Shown: piece by piece, positions 32,728-42,366 of the stretch | Position numbering within the stretch: the first letter of the stretch is position 1 | Layout: every line of letters begins with the position of its first letter | The notes under the pieces: model-generated | Database searches by the model: none | The model's input: only the letters and a program-made list of their open reading frames with translations | What the model was told of the DNA's origin: nothing | NCBI GenBank assembly: GCA_037178625.1 | Contig: CM074128.1 | Span: 1,488,001 to 1,552,000 of the forward strand | From: Skeletonema tropicum | Lineage: Eukaryota > Bacillariophyta > Thalassiosirophyceae > Thalassiosirales > Thalassiosiraceae | Direction of reading: 5' to 3' | Length of the DNA: 64,000 nt | Program-made: the position numbers and the translations under genes

Positions 32728-33731
32728 TGTTATGCAATCCATAAATTAGGAAGCATAGTGCTTCCCTTTTTCTTTCATTGTTGATTCATTGTAGACAGTG
32801 AGTCCCAACCCGCCTGCATCGAAATCGACGGCGCCTCCGTCCACACCGAAGCTGCTGCCGCCGCCGCCACTTGCCGCCACGGCACCGATCGGCGGCGATG
32901 TTTTTTTGAACTTGGATTGTTGCTAAGATACGGCTGGCCGCCGCTCTCTATCAGGCGGCTGCTTCTTGCTGCTTCTCATTGCTACTCGTCGACGATGCTG
33001 CTTTGACCATGGTGATGGTCTTGTGCTTTTGACGTGATGCTACCAGCGGCTCAAAATATCATGGTGCGTTACAGGCTTTACAGAAACCCGCTCCAGAATG
33101 ACAAAATCACATTCTGTAGGAGTTCCTACGCAGACAGTTGTCACTTTTCTGGCAAAAAAAAGTTACTCCGAGAATGACAAATCAAGCCCTCGTACCCGCT
33201 GTTGCTAGCAAATTTAGCTAGCACCGTACCCGTCAATGTGACAGAGTACTTGGCCACAAATGGCGCCACCTAACAAATCTCTAGCTTTGAGAGACCTCCG
33301 TACCGCACCGCACGGTCCGGCCAGCCTTACATTTTGGAGTTTTTGGGGGTTCGCATCGATATCTGATTCCTACGTAGAAAAAAATCTGTACTGTCACAAC
33401 GGTCTCGCTCACATTTTTGTTTTGACACAAAGGAGACCGAATATCTATCGCTAGAAAATATGTACGCTATTATTGTCGAAGTACTGGCCCAAAGCTGGCA
33501 ACCCCCACGGTTTCCCACTCACCAAAGGCATGGAGAGTACAGAAGTCCTGGGGGTTGCCCATTTAGGGTCCGTACTTTTTCAGCTGAGGCTATGTGCGCT
33601 CTACAAAAGGAATTAGTAGTACCTGGGTTTTTCTACGAGGACAGTTTGAGTGCCCAAATCGTCGTCCACACGAGAGTTGGCCGGACCGTGACCGGCCAGA
33701 ATGTGATTTTTGTCACATTTCTGACGTAACT
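32728..33731. repeat. Dispersed non-coding repeat, long copy
   Basis: Begins TGTTATGCAATCCATAAATT and ends TTTCTGACGTAACTA. It is close to identical to 34371-34986 over its first 580 bp and its last 40 bp. It includes the hairpin GGAAGCA/TGCTTCC, a GCCGCCGCCGCC tract, a CATTCTG/CAGAATG inverted pair and the palindromic words GCTAGCAAATTTAGCTAGC and TTCCTACGTAGAAA. Short ORFs only. Confidence 0.75.
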
Positions 33732-34368
33732 AGACCGTACGTATGAGTGATGATAACGTAGAAAATGACAGATTTGAGATGGGAGTCTCACAAGGTAGGT
33801 TTCCACTAGGGGGCTTGGTGGGTGAGCAGCCAGGCAGAACCTCAATATTACGGACACGCCAAAATGAAAGCAACGATAGCATTTGCTCGAATAAAAACAT
33901 TATATAATGTTAATATAGTCTTATGTCAGCGGAGATTGGGCTGAATCCCGCCCTCTACATTGTATCATTGCCTGTCTTTTAGCATTGCATCAATTATCTT
34001 CGTTGATTCCGTTTCATATCCATAAAACTCTCTTATATCGTCCATCGCAACATCGTAATGAATTTTTTTATCACATAGACGCTCCATACAGTCCTAAACA
34101 ACTTTCTTATCGAATATTTCTATCGAGTTTCATTATCTTGCTTTCGTTCACACCGAGTGAATTGTATGGCAGGTCTTGCTCCCATTGCGACCGAGTCTAT
34201 AATATTCTGTCCAAAAGCGAGCAGCAGCATCGGGCTGCTACAAGTATTGCAGGTTTCTACCCCTCACCGCACGACCATGTGACTGCACACTTCACATTTC
34301 TCACTCGAGCATCCATTTGAGAGCCTTGAACTCAAACACGCACACATCACCATCTTTTTCCATGGAAG
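33732..34368. other. Spacer between the two repeat copies
   Basis: About 640 bp. Short ORFs only; one at 33985-34320 is hydrophobic but has no recognisable features. Nothing else is supported. Confidence 0.35.
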
Positions 34369-34370
34369 AC

Positions 34371-34986
34371 TGTTATGCAATCCATAAATTAGGAAGCATA
34401 GTGCTTCCCTTTTTCTTTCATTGTTGATTCATTGTAGACAGTGAGTCCCAACCCGCCTGCATCGAAATCGACGGCGCCTCCGTCCACACCGAAGCTGCTG
34501 CCGCCGCCGCCACTTGCCGCCACGGCACCGATCGGCGGCGATGTTTTTTTGAACTTGGATTGTTGCTAAGATACGGCTGGCCGCCGCCCTCTATCAGGCG
34601 GCTGCTTCTTGCTGCTTCTCATTGCTACTCGTCGACGATGCTGCTTTGACCATGGTGATGGTCTTGTGCTTTTGACGTGATGCTACCAGCGGCTAAAATA
34701 TCATGGTGCGTTACAGGCTTTACAGAAGCCCGCTCCAGAATGACAAAATCACATTCTGTAGGAGTTCCTACGCAGACAGTTGTCACTTTTCTGGCAAAAA
34801 AAGTTACTCCGAGAATGACAAATCAAGCCCTCGTACCCGCTGTTGCTAGCAAATTTAGCTAGCACCGTACCCGTCAATGTGACAGAGTACTTGGCCACAA
34901 ATGGCGCCACCTAACAAATCTCTAGCTTTGAGAGACCTCCGTACCGGCCAGAATGTGATTTTTGTCACATTTCTGACGTAACTAAG
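34371..34986. repeat. Dispersed non-coding repeat, short copy
   Basis: Same orientation as 32728-33731. It lacks about 390 bp: GAGACCTCCGTACCG joins directly to GCCAGAATGTGATTTTTG, whereas the long copy has extra sequence between these words. ACCG/CCGG occurs at both break points, which suggests deletion between short direct repeats. Confidence 0.75.
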
Positions 34987-35350
34987 TAGTATGTAGAAGG
35001 TCTCAATGACCGCTCGTGAGATACCTGGTACCGGTCATTAGAATGAGTCTCGGTCATTCGATCATTATTTGTCTCAGTCTCGAACTCAGGCAGGCATTTC
35101 TGTACTATTGCGTCATACTTATGACTCTTTGGTCGTTTCTATGCATGTGTGGAGCTACTTACTTAAATAGAGTGGAGAGGGAAATAACCAATCTTTCTCA
35201 AAATCACATAAGATGCATCAATAAGTACGATACTTCGTATGGTACCTGGAGCGTAGAGCTGGATTCAGCTTCATCTAGCCACAAATACTTTAAAGTTCTC
35301 CTACCTTACGACAGGCTCGCTGATCAACTCCACATAATTTGAACTTGACC

Positions 35351-36178
35351 ATGGAATCACAGGCGGACGATGAGAAGATCAGGCAGTGCGAGCTGCTCCA
35401 CTGCTCTGATGATCGAAGGCTACCTGAGGTGTTTCTTAGTCAAGACAACCGCCGCAAGAGCTTTACCAGCATAGGTGACCTATTTCATTCAGAAGAAGAT
35501 GCGAAGAGCAATGGTGGCTTGTACACTCGTGCCACTTCCGATTTGCAAACGTTGAATGATATGTTTGCTAAATTACGTCCTGTTGCGAAGAAGAAACGTA
35601 CTGACCAAGATGATGCTGCGCTCTTTGCGTACATGGAAAAGCGCAGCTGCGTATCTGTTGGAACGTTCGATCGACGTGACTCTAAAGCATCAATATCAAC
35701 TATGATGACATCCTCTTCCGATGGGTTTAATGAAGAAAAGTCTTATTGTGGCTCTTTGTCATCGCTCTTGGAAAGTTTTGGGCTCAACAACCAAACCCCT
35801 AACTCGGTAGAAGAACCGTCGTTCCAGGTTGCTGTGAGAAAGTGTCCCTCAAAGAGAGGTAATGCCGTCTATAGACGGGGAAAGGAAGCAGCAGAGAATA
35901 AGGAGTGGGAGAAAGCTGTACATTATTATCACATTGCTCTAGTGAAGCAGAGATCTTACTACGGTGAAGATCACCTAAATACGGCAGAAACACTGAGCTG
36001 TTTGGGACTGGCACTGATGGAGTTAGACGAGCATTTTGGGGCTCTCACTGCTCTGGAAGAATGCCTCCACATCAGACAGACACTGTTAGGGCCTGGTGCC
36101 GAGGAGTGCGTAGTAACCACGAACGACATCTTCCGTGTGCTGAATAGTTCCAAGCTGCAAAAGAGTGCACAATGCTGA
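35351..36178 (+). CDS. TPR (kinesin-light-chain-like) protein, 275 aa
   Basis: Single exon from ATG 35351 (GACCATGG). The N-terminal 160 residues are polar and low in structure (ASISTMMTSSSDGFN). The C-terminal part carries two to three tetratricopeptide units: GNAVYRRGKEAAENKEWEKA followed by VHYYHIALVKQR, then HLNTAETLSCLGLALMELDE followed by FGALTALEECLHIRQTLLG. The YG--H---A-----LG spacing is that of kinesin-light-chain/FGCD-type TPRs, which bind peptides. Proteins of this kind are multicopy in centric diatoms. The role here is unknown. Convergent with the HOOK-like gene, 90 bp apart. Confidence 0.8.
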   Translation: MESQADDEKIRQCELLHCSDDRRLPEVFLSQDNRRKSFTSIGDLFHSEEDAKSNGGLYTRATSDLQTLNDMFAKLRPVAKKKRTDQDDAALFAYMEKRSCVSVGTFDRRDSKASISTMMTSSSDGFNEEKSYCGSLSSLLESFGLNNQTPNSVEEPSFQVAVRKCPSKRGNAVYRRGKEAAENKEWEKAVHYYHIALVKQRSYYGEDHLNTAETLSCLGLALMELDEHFGALTALEECLHIRQTLLGPGAEECVVTTNDIFRVLNSSKLQKSAQC

Positions 36179-36268
36179 CATTAAAAATGCATATAATTGC
36201 ATTGAAACATAGACTCTGTAAATTAATAGATTATGAATTGAACATAGAAGTTCAAGGGAGCGTTGTAG

Positions 36269-39200
36269 TTAGGACTGTTTACATTCCGGAGCCTCGTCTG
36301 TACCGGTGCTGCTGGTCTTTGACGTCAGCTCCATTAGACTAGGTGGATTGCTTTTCTTTGTCGAGCTATTGAATTGCTGAGGGGTGAAGTCCACATTCTT
36401 AGAGCCGGATAAAGGCAGCTCTCGATGATGAATGGATGGCGTCGAGTTTGTGCTATTTTCTTTATTCAGGGCCTCCCCTCCTTCGCTCTTCTTTCTGCTA
36501 CTTGCGCTCAGTACAGACGGAAATTCATCTCTCCTTTGGTTTCTTTGCAACGCAAGCTTTGCAGTAGTTAGCTCACTCCGAAGTTTTGTTATCTCCTCAT
36601 TGAGCTCCCATGATCGCTTCTCGGCCTTGCGCGTCTCTGCATTGGCGGCAGAGTTTTTCAACACGAGGCTGCGTCTTTCAGTTTCCAAAGCTTCAATCTT
36701 CTCGTTGAACTCTTCTTGAAATTGGATAAATGTATCTTTGCTGATGCCCGACGTGCGATGGCTCTGACTAGAATCGTCGACGTCGCTTGCTTCGGGCACG
36801 GAGCTCAAAGATGGAAAGCAACCTAGGTTGCTGTCCTTCAGCCTTTGGTTTTCTTCTTGTAGGGAATGGCACACCGACATCAAATCTTCTAGTTGCTTTT
36901 CGGACTCACTGCCTGGACCAAACCGGCTTCCAAGCTGTCGGCGAAGACGATCGTTGTCTGAAATCAGATCTCTTCTGCTCCTCTCGGTTTTCTTAATACT
37001 TTCTTCAAGCTCTTCATTTGCTCTTGTGGACTCTTGGAGCTTAGCTTCAGATAATTTGATCAGTTGATCTCTCTTGGCAATTTTAGCACTCGCTACTTTT
37101 TCGTACTCTCCTTGAATAGAGATCATTTTTTCTCTCTCTTGCTTCAACCTGTCGATTTCTACTTCATATTCTTCAGATATCTTCTTTTGAAGTGCCTTCG
37201 CCTTCGCTCTTGACTCGCGTATCATTCCCTTTCCTTTATTGGTCAACAATTCAATTTCATCTTCCTTTGCTTTGGTAAGCCTCTCAATTTCTTCTTGTTT
37301 ACTCTGCTCCAACTCTTCTATGCGCAATTGAGCCTGCTCTTTCGACGTGCGCAATGTGGCAGAGGACTTTTCTTGGAGAGCTACTAATTCACTGGAGAGG
37401 CGATTCTCTTCTTGGACTCGAAGTGCTTCTGCCTGGTCCATCTTCTCCTTGTGTTCAAGTCGCTCTGCTTCAATTGTTGCCGTCAACTTCTTTTCAAGCG
37501 CCTTCAGCTCACTGAGCGCCTGCTCAATGATGCTGCTCTTCTCGTGTTGGTATTCCTTCTCGGTTTCAATCGCTGCGTTGCGCGCTCTGAGCTTTTCTTC
37601 TTCAAATTCTTGCCCAAGCTCATCGTACTTCTTTGACCAATCATTCACTTCACCCTGTAATTTCTCTTCCCTAGAAATTGATTCAGAAAGGAGTTGTTGT
37701 GTATCTTCCAACTCAGACTTCGTACGCAAGAATTGTTCCTTGAATCTTTCTGACAACCTCTCCGCATCGTCGCAGCGTTCCTCGAGGCGTTGGACTGAAT
37801 CAACTTCTCTTTTAGCTTCAAAGTCCTTCAGACGCGCATATTCGCACCGTAGCATTTTTAACTCCTCCATCAGTTCTGGATTAAGTTCACTCATTCCAAC
37901 ACCAACTGCAGAGCCTCCTTCTCCAGATCTTTGGCCTTCTTCTTGCAGCCTCTTCTGCAACGCATCTGCTTCTGCTTGTTGTAGATTGACACCTCTTTGT
38001 AGGGCCATATTTGCACCTTCTAATCCACTGCTTTTCTCCTTGAATCGGCGTAAGTCATCACGGCACTCGGCCAAAGCAACCTCTGCATCTGTGGCTCTTA
38101 CTCGGTACTCCTCCAGCTGTCGTTTCAATGGCTTGAGTTGAGCAAGTTCATTTTCCATCTCAAGACATTTATCTACCAATACTGCGTGGGCCTTCTCTTC
38201 ACGCTGAAGAGCATCGTAAACATCACCAAACGCTTCAATCTTCTCTCTGCATTTTCGAAGTTGTTCTTCAGTTTGAATAAACTTCTCTTTGGAACACTGC
38301 AAAATGTCAAGCTCGTCACGTAATCTTAGATTCTCCTCCTTCATCTCTGTGATATTTTGATCTCTGTCACGCAGAATGCCAAGTTCCTTCTTTTGCTCAC
38401 TTGTTTCGTGTGAGTACTTGTCTTCCATGTCTCTAATTTGCTGCAGGTACTTTGACTCCAATTGAAGCATCTCTGCCCTGTGTAGAGACTGCACCTCGTC
38501 CATTTTCACAGTTTGGTCTGTCTCTTGCTGACGCGACTCCTTCAACTCTTGCTTCAATTTTGCAATGGTGGCCTGATCATCGTCACTTCCAAATAATTGC
38601 TTCGTCACGATAACATTATTCTCTGCATCATCATCATCATCCTCTCCTACGGAAGTATTATTATTATTCTGTCGCTTTTCTTGCGGCGGGTCAATATTAC
38701 CCTCCTCATCTTCGCCAAAAGCTTCATCTCTATTCCTCTTCTGACAAGAAGTATCAATACCATAACCCAAATCAATCGTTGAATTCACCAAACTAGCATT
38801 CATGAGAACGGAATAATCTCCAGTTTCGCCACAGGATTCAGAATCACTCCCCTGATGCGCATTCTCCTGAACAATTGTCATGATTTCTTGCTGCACATCG
38901 GGGCGGTCCCACCCCATAATTCTTCCAACGTATAATTTTTGGTTCTTACAATTACTCGACAGAGCGTGGCAAAGTAGTGTAGAGAGAACAATGTACTGAC
39001 ATTCTTGAGACTCAAAATCTTCTTCTTCAAATTCTTCCGCCGATATGCCGCAGTCGTTGAGTAGATTGTGAATGCACGCCCACGCTTCGAGAACTGACAT
39101 TGGTTGAGGTGCTGATGGGGGACTTTCGCAGTCGCAGATTTCCTCGGCCACTTTGATGAGTTTGGAGAGTGAAGCAAGATTGTTGTAAAATTCAGAGCCA

Positions 39201-39298
39201 TCGTTGTCAGCGGTTGTAACGGATGACATTTGGGGGAAGTCAAGCAGCCAAAATTGAAGAGCGGCGAGGCCCTGGCTTAGGCCAGCACTTCCTACCAT
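36269..39298 (-). CDS. HOOK-like coiled-coil protein (1009 aa)
   Basis: Single exon; I prefer the ATG at 39298 (MVGSAGLSQGLAALQFWLLD) over the upstream one at 39421 because the HOOK-type N domain starts there. The first 160 residues resemble the divergent calponin-homology domain of HOOK proteins (LAALQFWLLDF..., ECQYIVLSTLLCHALSSNCK, then YVGRIMGWDRPDVQQEIMTI). After an acidic linker nearly the whole rest (about 260-900) is coiled coil. The tail is Ser/Thr-rich. HOOK proteins link cargo to dynein-dynactin on microtubules; the assignment rests on the N domain and is moderate. A short acidic linker with DEEGNIDPPQEKRQNNNN lies at about residue 240. Confidence 0.65.
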   Translation of the reverse strand: MVGSAGLSQGLAALQFWLLDFPQMSSVTTADNDGSEFYNNLASLSKLIKVAEEICDCESPPSAPQPMSVLEAWACIHNLLNDCGISAEEFEEEDFESQECQYIVLSTLLCHALSSNCKNQKLYVGRIMGWDRPDVQQEIMTIVQENAHQGSDSESCGETGDYSVLMNASLVNSTIDLGYGIDTSCQKRNRDEAFGEDEEGNIDPPQEKRQNNNNTSVGEDDDDDAENNVIVTKQLFGSDDDQATIAKLKQELKESRQQETDQTVKMDEVQSLHRAEMLQLESKYLQQIRDMEDKYSHETSEQKKELGILRDRDQNITEMKEENLRLRDELDILQCSKEKFIQTEEQLRKCREKIEAFGDVYDALQREEKAHAVLVDKCLEMENELAQLKPLKRQLEEYRVRATDAEVALAECRDDLRRFKEKSSGLEGANMALQRGVNLQQAEADALQKRLQEEGQRSGEGGSAVGVGMSELNPELMEELKMLRCEYARLKDFEAKREVDSVQRLEERCDDAERLSERFKEQFLRTKSELEDTQQLLSESISREEKLQGEVNDWSKKYDELGQEFEEEKLRARNAAIETEKEYQHEKSSIIEQALSELKALEKKLTATIEAERLEHKEKMDQAEALRVQEENRLSSELVALQEKSSATLRTSKEQAQLRIEELEQSKQEEIERLTKAKEDEIELLTNKGKGMIRESRAKAKALQKKISEEYEVEIDRLKQEREKMISIQGEYEKVASAKIAKRDQLIKLSEAKLQESTRANEELEESIKKTERSRRDLISDNDRLRRQLGSRFGPGSESEKQLEDLMSVCHSLQEENQRLKDSNLGCFPSLSSVPEASDVDDSSQSHRTSGISKDTFIQFQEEFNEKIEALETERRSLVLKNSAANAETRKAEKRSWELNEEITKLRSELTTAKLALQRNQRRDEFPSVLSASSRKKSEGGEALNKENSTNSTPSIHHRELPLSGSKNVDFTPQQFNSSTKKSNPPSLMELTSKTSSTGTDEAPECKQS

Positions 39299-39421
39299 TG
39301 TGAAAAGGGGCTCTTTACTGCTGCTATGGCGTCCTTCGATTGGTCTCCTGCAAGCAGCAACTGGCAACAATACATCATAGCAACGAGCAACAACCAAATA
39401 GGCAAAATTGCGGCGAGCCAA

Positions 39422-40654
39422 TTTTCGAAGAAGCGAAAAACTGTTTCTCGAAAAATGATGGGGTTAACGGTAAAATGAAGGTTCTTTCTCAAAACGACGA
39501 AAAAATGTAGGCATTGAAAGGAAGGCTCAACACCTACCATTAAGAATTATTGTCTACGATACTTTTAAATAATTAAGTATGTTGGTAGACCACATACTTA
39601 CTTCTAATAACGACGTAGACAAAAATAAAGCGCTGCAAATGACAACTGAGCAATGATCAAACATGACCTGACTCGTAAGTAGGTGACCTGATGAGTACAA
39701 ATTTGGCATGGCCAGCACCTCAAACTCAAACGATCACATCTTCAATCAACCACCGTATCTAAAACTAAAATGCCACTAAAGCAGCAAGCCGCTTCTGATA
39801 GTTTATTATGCATGTGTGTATGATAGCAAAGAAGCAATTGGCATGCATAGGTGTTGGCTGGCGGCCTGGCGGCGGGTGTTGGAAATAAAGCTACGAGGAA
39901 AAGAGAAAAAAGAAGTTTCTTTTCCCGCAATTGAAATTCTTCGTTCTTGGTGTTTTCTCTATTATGTATCTTCACAGACTCGCCGAGAGGTACTTGGTGA
40001 CAAAAGGCAACGCTGCCCCTCCCACAACGCTACAAACAACCATGCCGAAGACAACTGCAACCACTCCACTATCCACCAGTGCTAGCTCCAACGCAGGAGA
40101 GAAGCGCATTCAATCATTCACTCTCTTGACGGGGAGGTGTAGAAGAGGATAGAGGCGGAGGCGGAGGATGCGACTCAGCAAAATAAGGCGAGAATGAGAG
40201 CACTGAATTTTTATCTGGAGCACAACAATGAATATACATTCTGGTTAAAACTCTTCGAAGTGGTGGAGCGTTTCACTAGAACTTAATTTTCCTCGAAGAG
40301 TATCCACATAAGACGGAGGAATATGTGTGGGTTCGAAGCAACCTATTGCGTTTGTCTGTTGAACAGACAGCTAATACATTGAAAAAAATTAGCTTTCAGG
40401 AACATAGTAAATATGATTATAGCTGTGAAAAATGGATGGCAAAGTCATCATGATTCATAAACACTGCCACAAATCTGCAGAACTGAGTCTAATCTAAAAA
40501 TGTTGTTAAGAGTGTGTCGATATCGAATGACTAACAACAAAGAAATCAACCATACTTCCAACAATAACTCATCTGTGAAAAGCAACTAGCGTCCAAAAAC
40601 ATGAGAACTGCTAAGACTCACTGCATACATATATGCAATGAAAAGAAGTCAAAG
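39422..40654. other. Intergenic, nothing recognised
   Basis: About 1.2 kb of AT-rich DNA upstream of the HOOK-like gene. Frames of 70-90 codons at 39816-40152 have no recognisable features. The edge near 40655 is where diverged satellite units begin. Confidence 0.4.
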
Positions 40655-41325
40655 CTGATCTGATGATTTGAAAGGTCCAATTGGGGCCGGCCGGACCTCG
40701 TAGCCGATAAAATACTTTGAAAAAGTCCAATTGGGCCGGCCAGCAGCTCTGCAACCACCCAAATCGTATCTCTCGTCGTGACTATGAGCATGAGCAGCTT
40801 CTAGTGGCCCATTATACTTCGTCCTCATACTTGCCAACTTCATTTGCACTGCACAGACGGATAGCTTACGTAGAAGTAGAAGCGATGCTACGACCTCGTA
40901 GCTGATCTGAGAGGTCCAATTGTGGCCGGCCAGCCGGCAACACGACAATCACCCAAATCGTATCTCTCGTCGTGACTATGCGCATGATCAGCTTCTAGTG
41001 GCCCATTATACTTCGGCCTGGCACCGACGAACTACATTTGCACTGCATAGACGGATAGCTTACGTAGAAGCGATGCTACGACCCCGTAGCTGATCTGAGA
41101 GGTCCAATTGTGGCCGGCCGGCAGCACTGGGTACAATCAGTCAAATAGTATCTTTCGTCGTGACTAGACTATGAGCATGAGCAGCTTCTAGTGGCCCATA
41201 ATACTCGGTGGCGATAGTGACAAAGTATATGAGCGCTGCTCAGTCTCAGTCTCATATCTTAAGTGAAAGCGACGCTACGACCTCGTAGCTGATCTGAGAG
41301 GTCCAATTGATCAATTCTCACCGCG
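40655..41325. repeat. Diverged units of the 184-bp satellite family (left edge)
   Basis: Three to four degenerate units of about 190 bp, each with CTGATCTGAGAGGTCCAATT, a GGCCGGCC box, AAATCGTATCT-TCGTCGTGAC, CAGCTTCTAGTGGCCCATTA and CGATGCTACGACC. They match the homogeneous array at 42345-44870 only partly and are closer to the single unit at 45712-45885. Confidence 0.8.
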
Positions 41326-41879
41326 CATTATCTCACATAATGGCAGATATCTATTATTTTAGGCTTGTAATTTCGAATGTTTCGAAGATTTTTGATCTCC
41401 AAGACCAAAATAATTTTTTTTTATTGAAGAACAGCATATGTGGAACTGGAACGTTGTTTTCTCCTATTCCAATAGTTCTATTATGAAACCTTTTGTTTTG
41501 TGTGTCTGTTAGTGGAGGAGTGGCAATTGGCTATCTGTATGATGTGGGTATGTTGATGTGGGCGGAGCTAGAGAATGGAAGTTCAATGACCAAGTCAAAG
41601 TACTTTGACTTCAGACCTAAAATTGCATCTACATTTACATTTTTTTACTAATACTAATACTAACATGTACCAACCAAGCTAATTTTCATCATTGTGAGAA
41701 GTAACTTCAATTACATACATCGTCAAGATGACGTCATACATCTATTATCATGGACATGCTCGATAGAGATGCAGAAAATTATGAATGTCATCATAAACTG
41801 ATACCTAGGCAAATCCTATCGATATCGATAATCGATAGTCGAAGGGCTATGATGTATGTAGCTGTGGCTTCCGCTGTTA
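41326..41879. other. AT-rich spacer
   Basis: About 550 bp between diverged satellite units and the trypsin-tail pseudogene. It contains a TATCGATATCGATAATCGATA alternating stretch near 41818-41840. No gene is supported. Confidence 0.4.
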
Positions 41880-42366
41880 CAGTAGCAGTCGAGTGGGAGA
41901 CGAGGTGGGAGACGAGGTTGGCGTAAATGTGGGCGAAGCTATGGCAGCGTCGTGGCCGGAAGTGGGATCAATTGTTGGTTCTAAAATGGGATAAAGAGTG
42001 GGAGGAGGAGTGGGAAGAGGAGTGGGAGGAAGATTGCAGCATGACCCTCACAGTTGCGTGTCAGTAGATCCGTAGTCGCCACCGGTTGCTACTTCATCTC
42101 CGTATTGAACGCGGAAGGAACCATTACCATAAGAACAGCAGATAAAGTCTCCAAAAGAGTCCTGGTAATATGTACAACAGCACATATTAAATAAGAAACA
42201 GACAAAGAGGAAGAGAGTCGCGAAGTCGAAGTCATTTCGTTCTCGTGAGGGTGAGGGATAAGTAAAAAAGAGAGATGTAATGAACATACTTGTCCTTGTG
42301 CAGTTGCAAAATGAAGACATATTCTTACCTCTATTTCGAACTGATACTCACCTCAAGGGACACACA
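41880..42366 (-). pseudogene. C-terminal module of a diatom trypsin-type secreted protein, inactivated copy
   Basis: Minus strand. A short exon remnant with MCVP-stop-GEYQFEIE ends at GAG|GTAAGA (about 42333). After an intron ending ATTACCAG comes DSFGDFICCSYGNGSFRVQY then GDEVATGGDYGSTDTQL. A TGA follows (42049-42051) where the sister copy at 44.9 kb has TTA (Leu). Beyond the TGA the same frame continues into a Pro/Thr-rich linker (PPTPLPTPPPTLYPI, SPTFTPTSSPTSSPT). The DSxGDGxCC...GSY module is common at the C terminus of secreted diatom proteins. Two in-frame stops make this a pseudogene. Confidence 0.75.

Noticed and set aside
35016..35342. 108-codon ORF directly upstream of the TPR gene
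   Set aside because: No domain or good start context; it ends 9 bp before the TPR start codon and lies where the promoter and 5' UTR should be.
37347..38141. 264-codon plus-strand ORF
   Set aside because: Antisense of the coiled-coil part of the HOOK-like gene; Ser/Cys-rich shadow composition.
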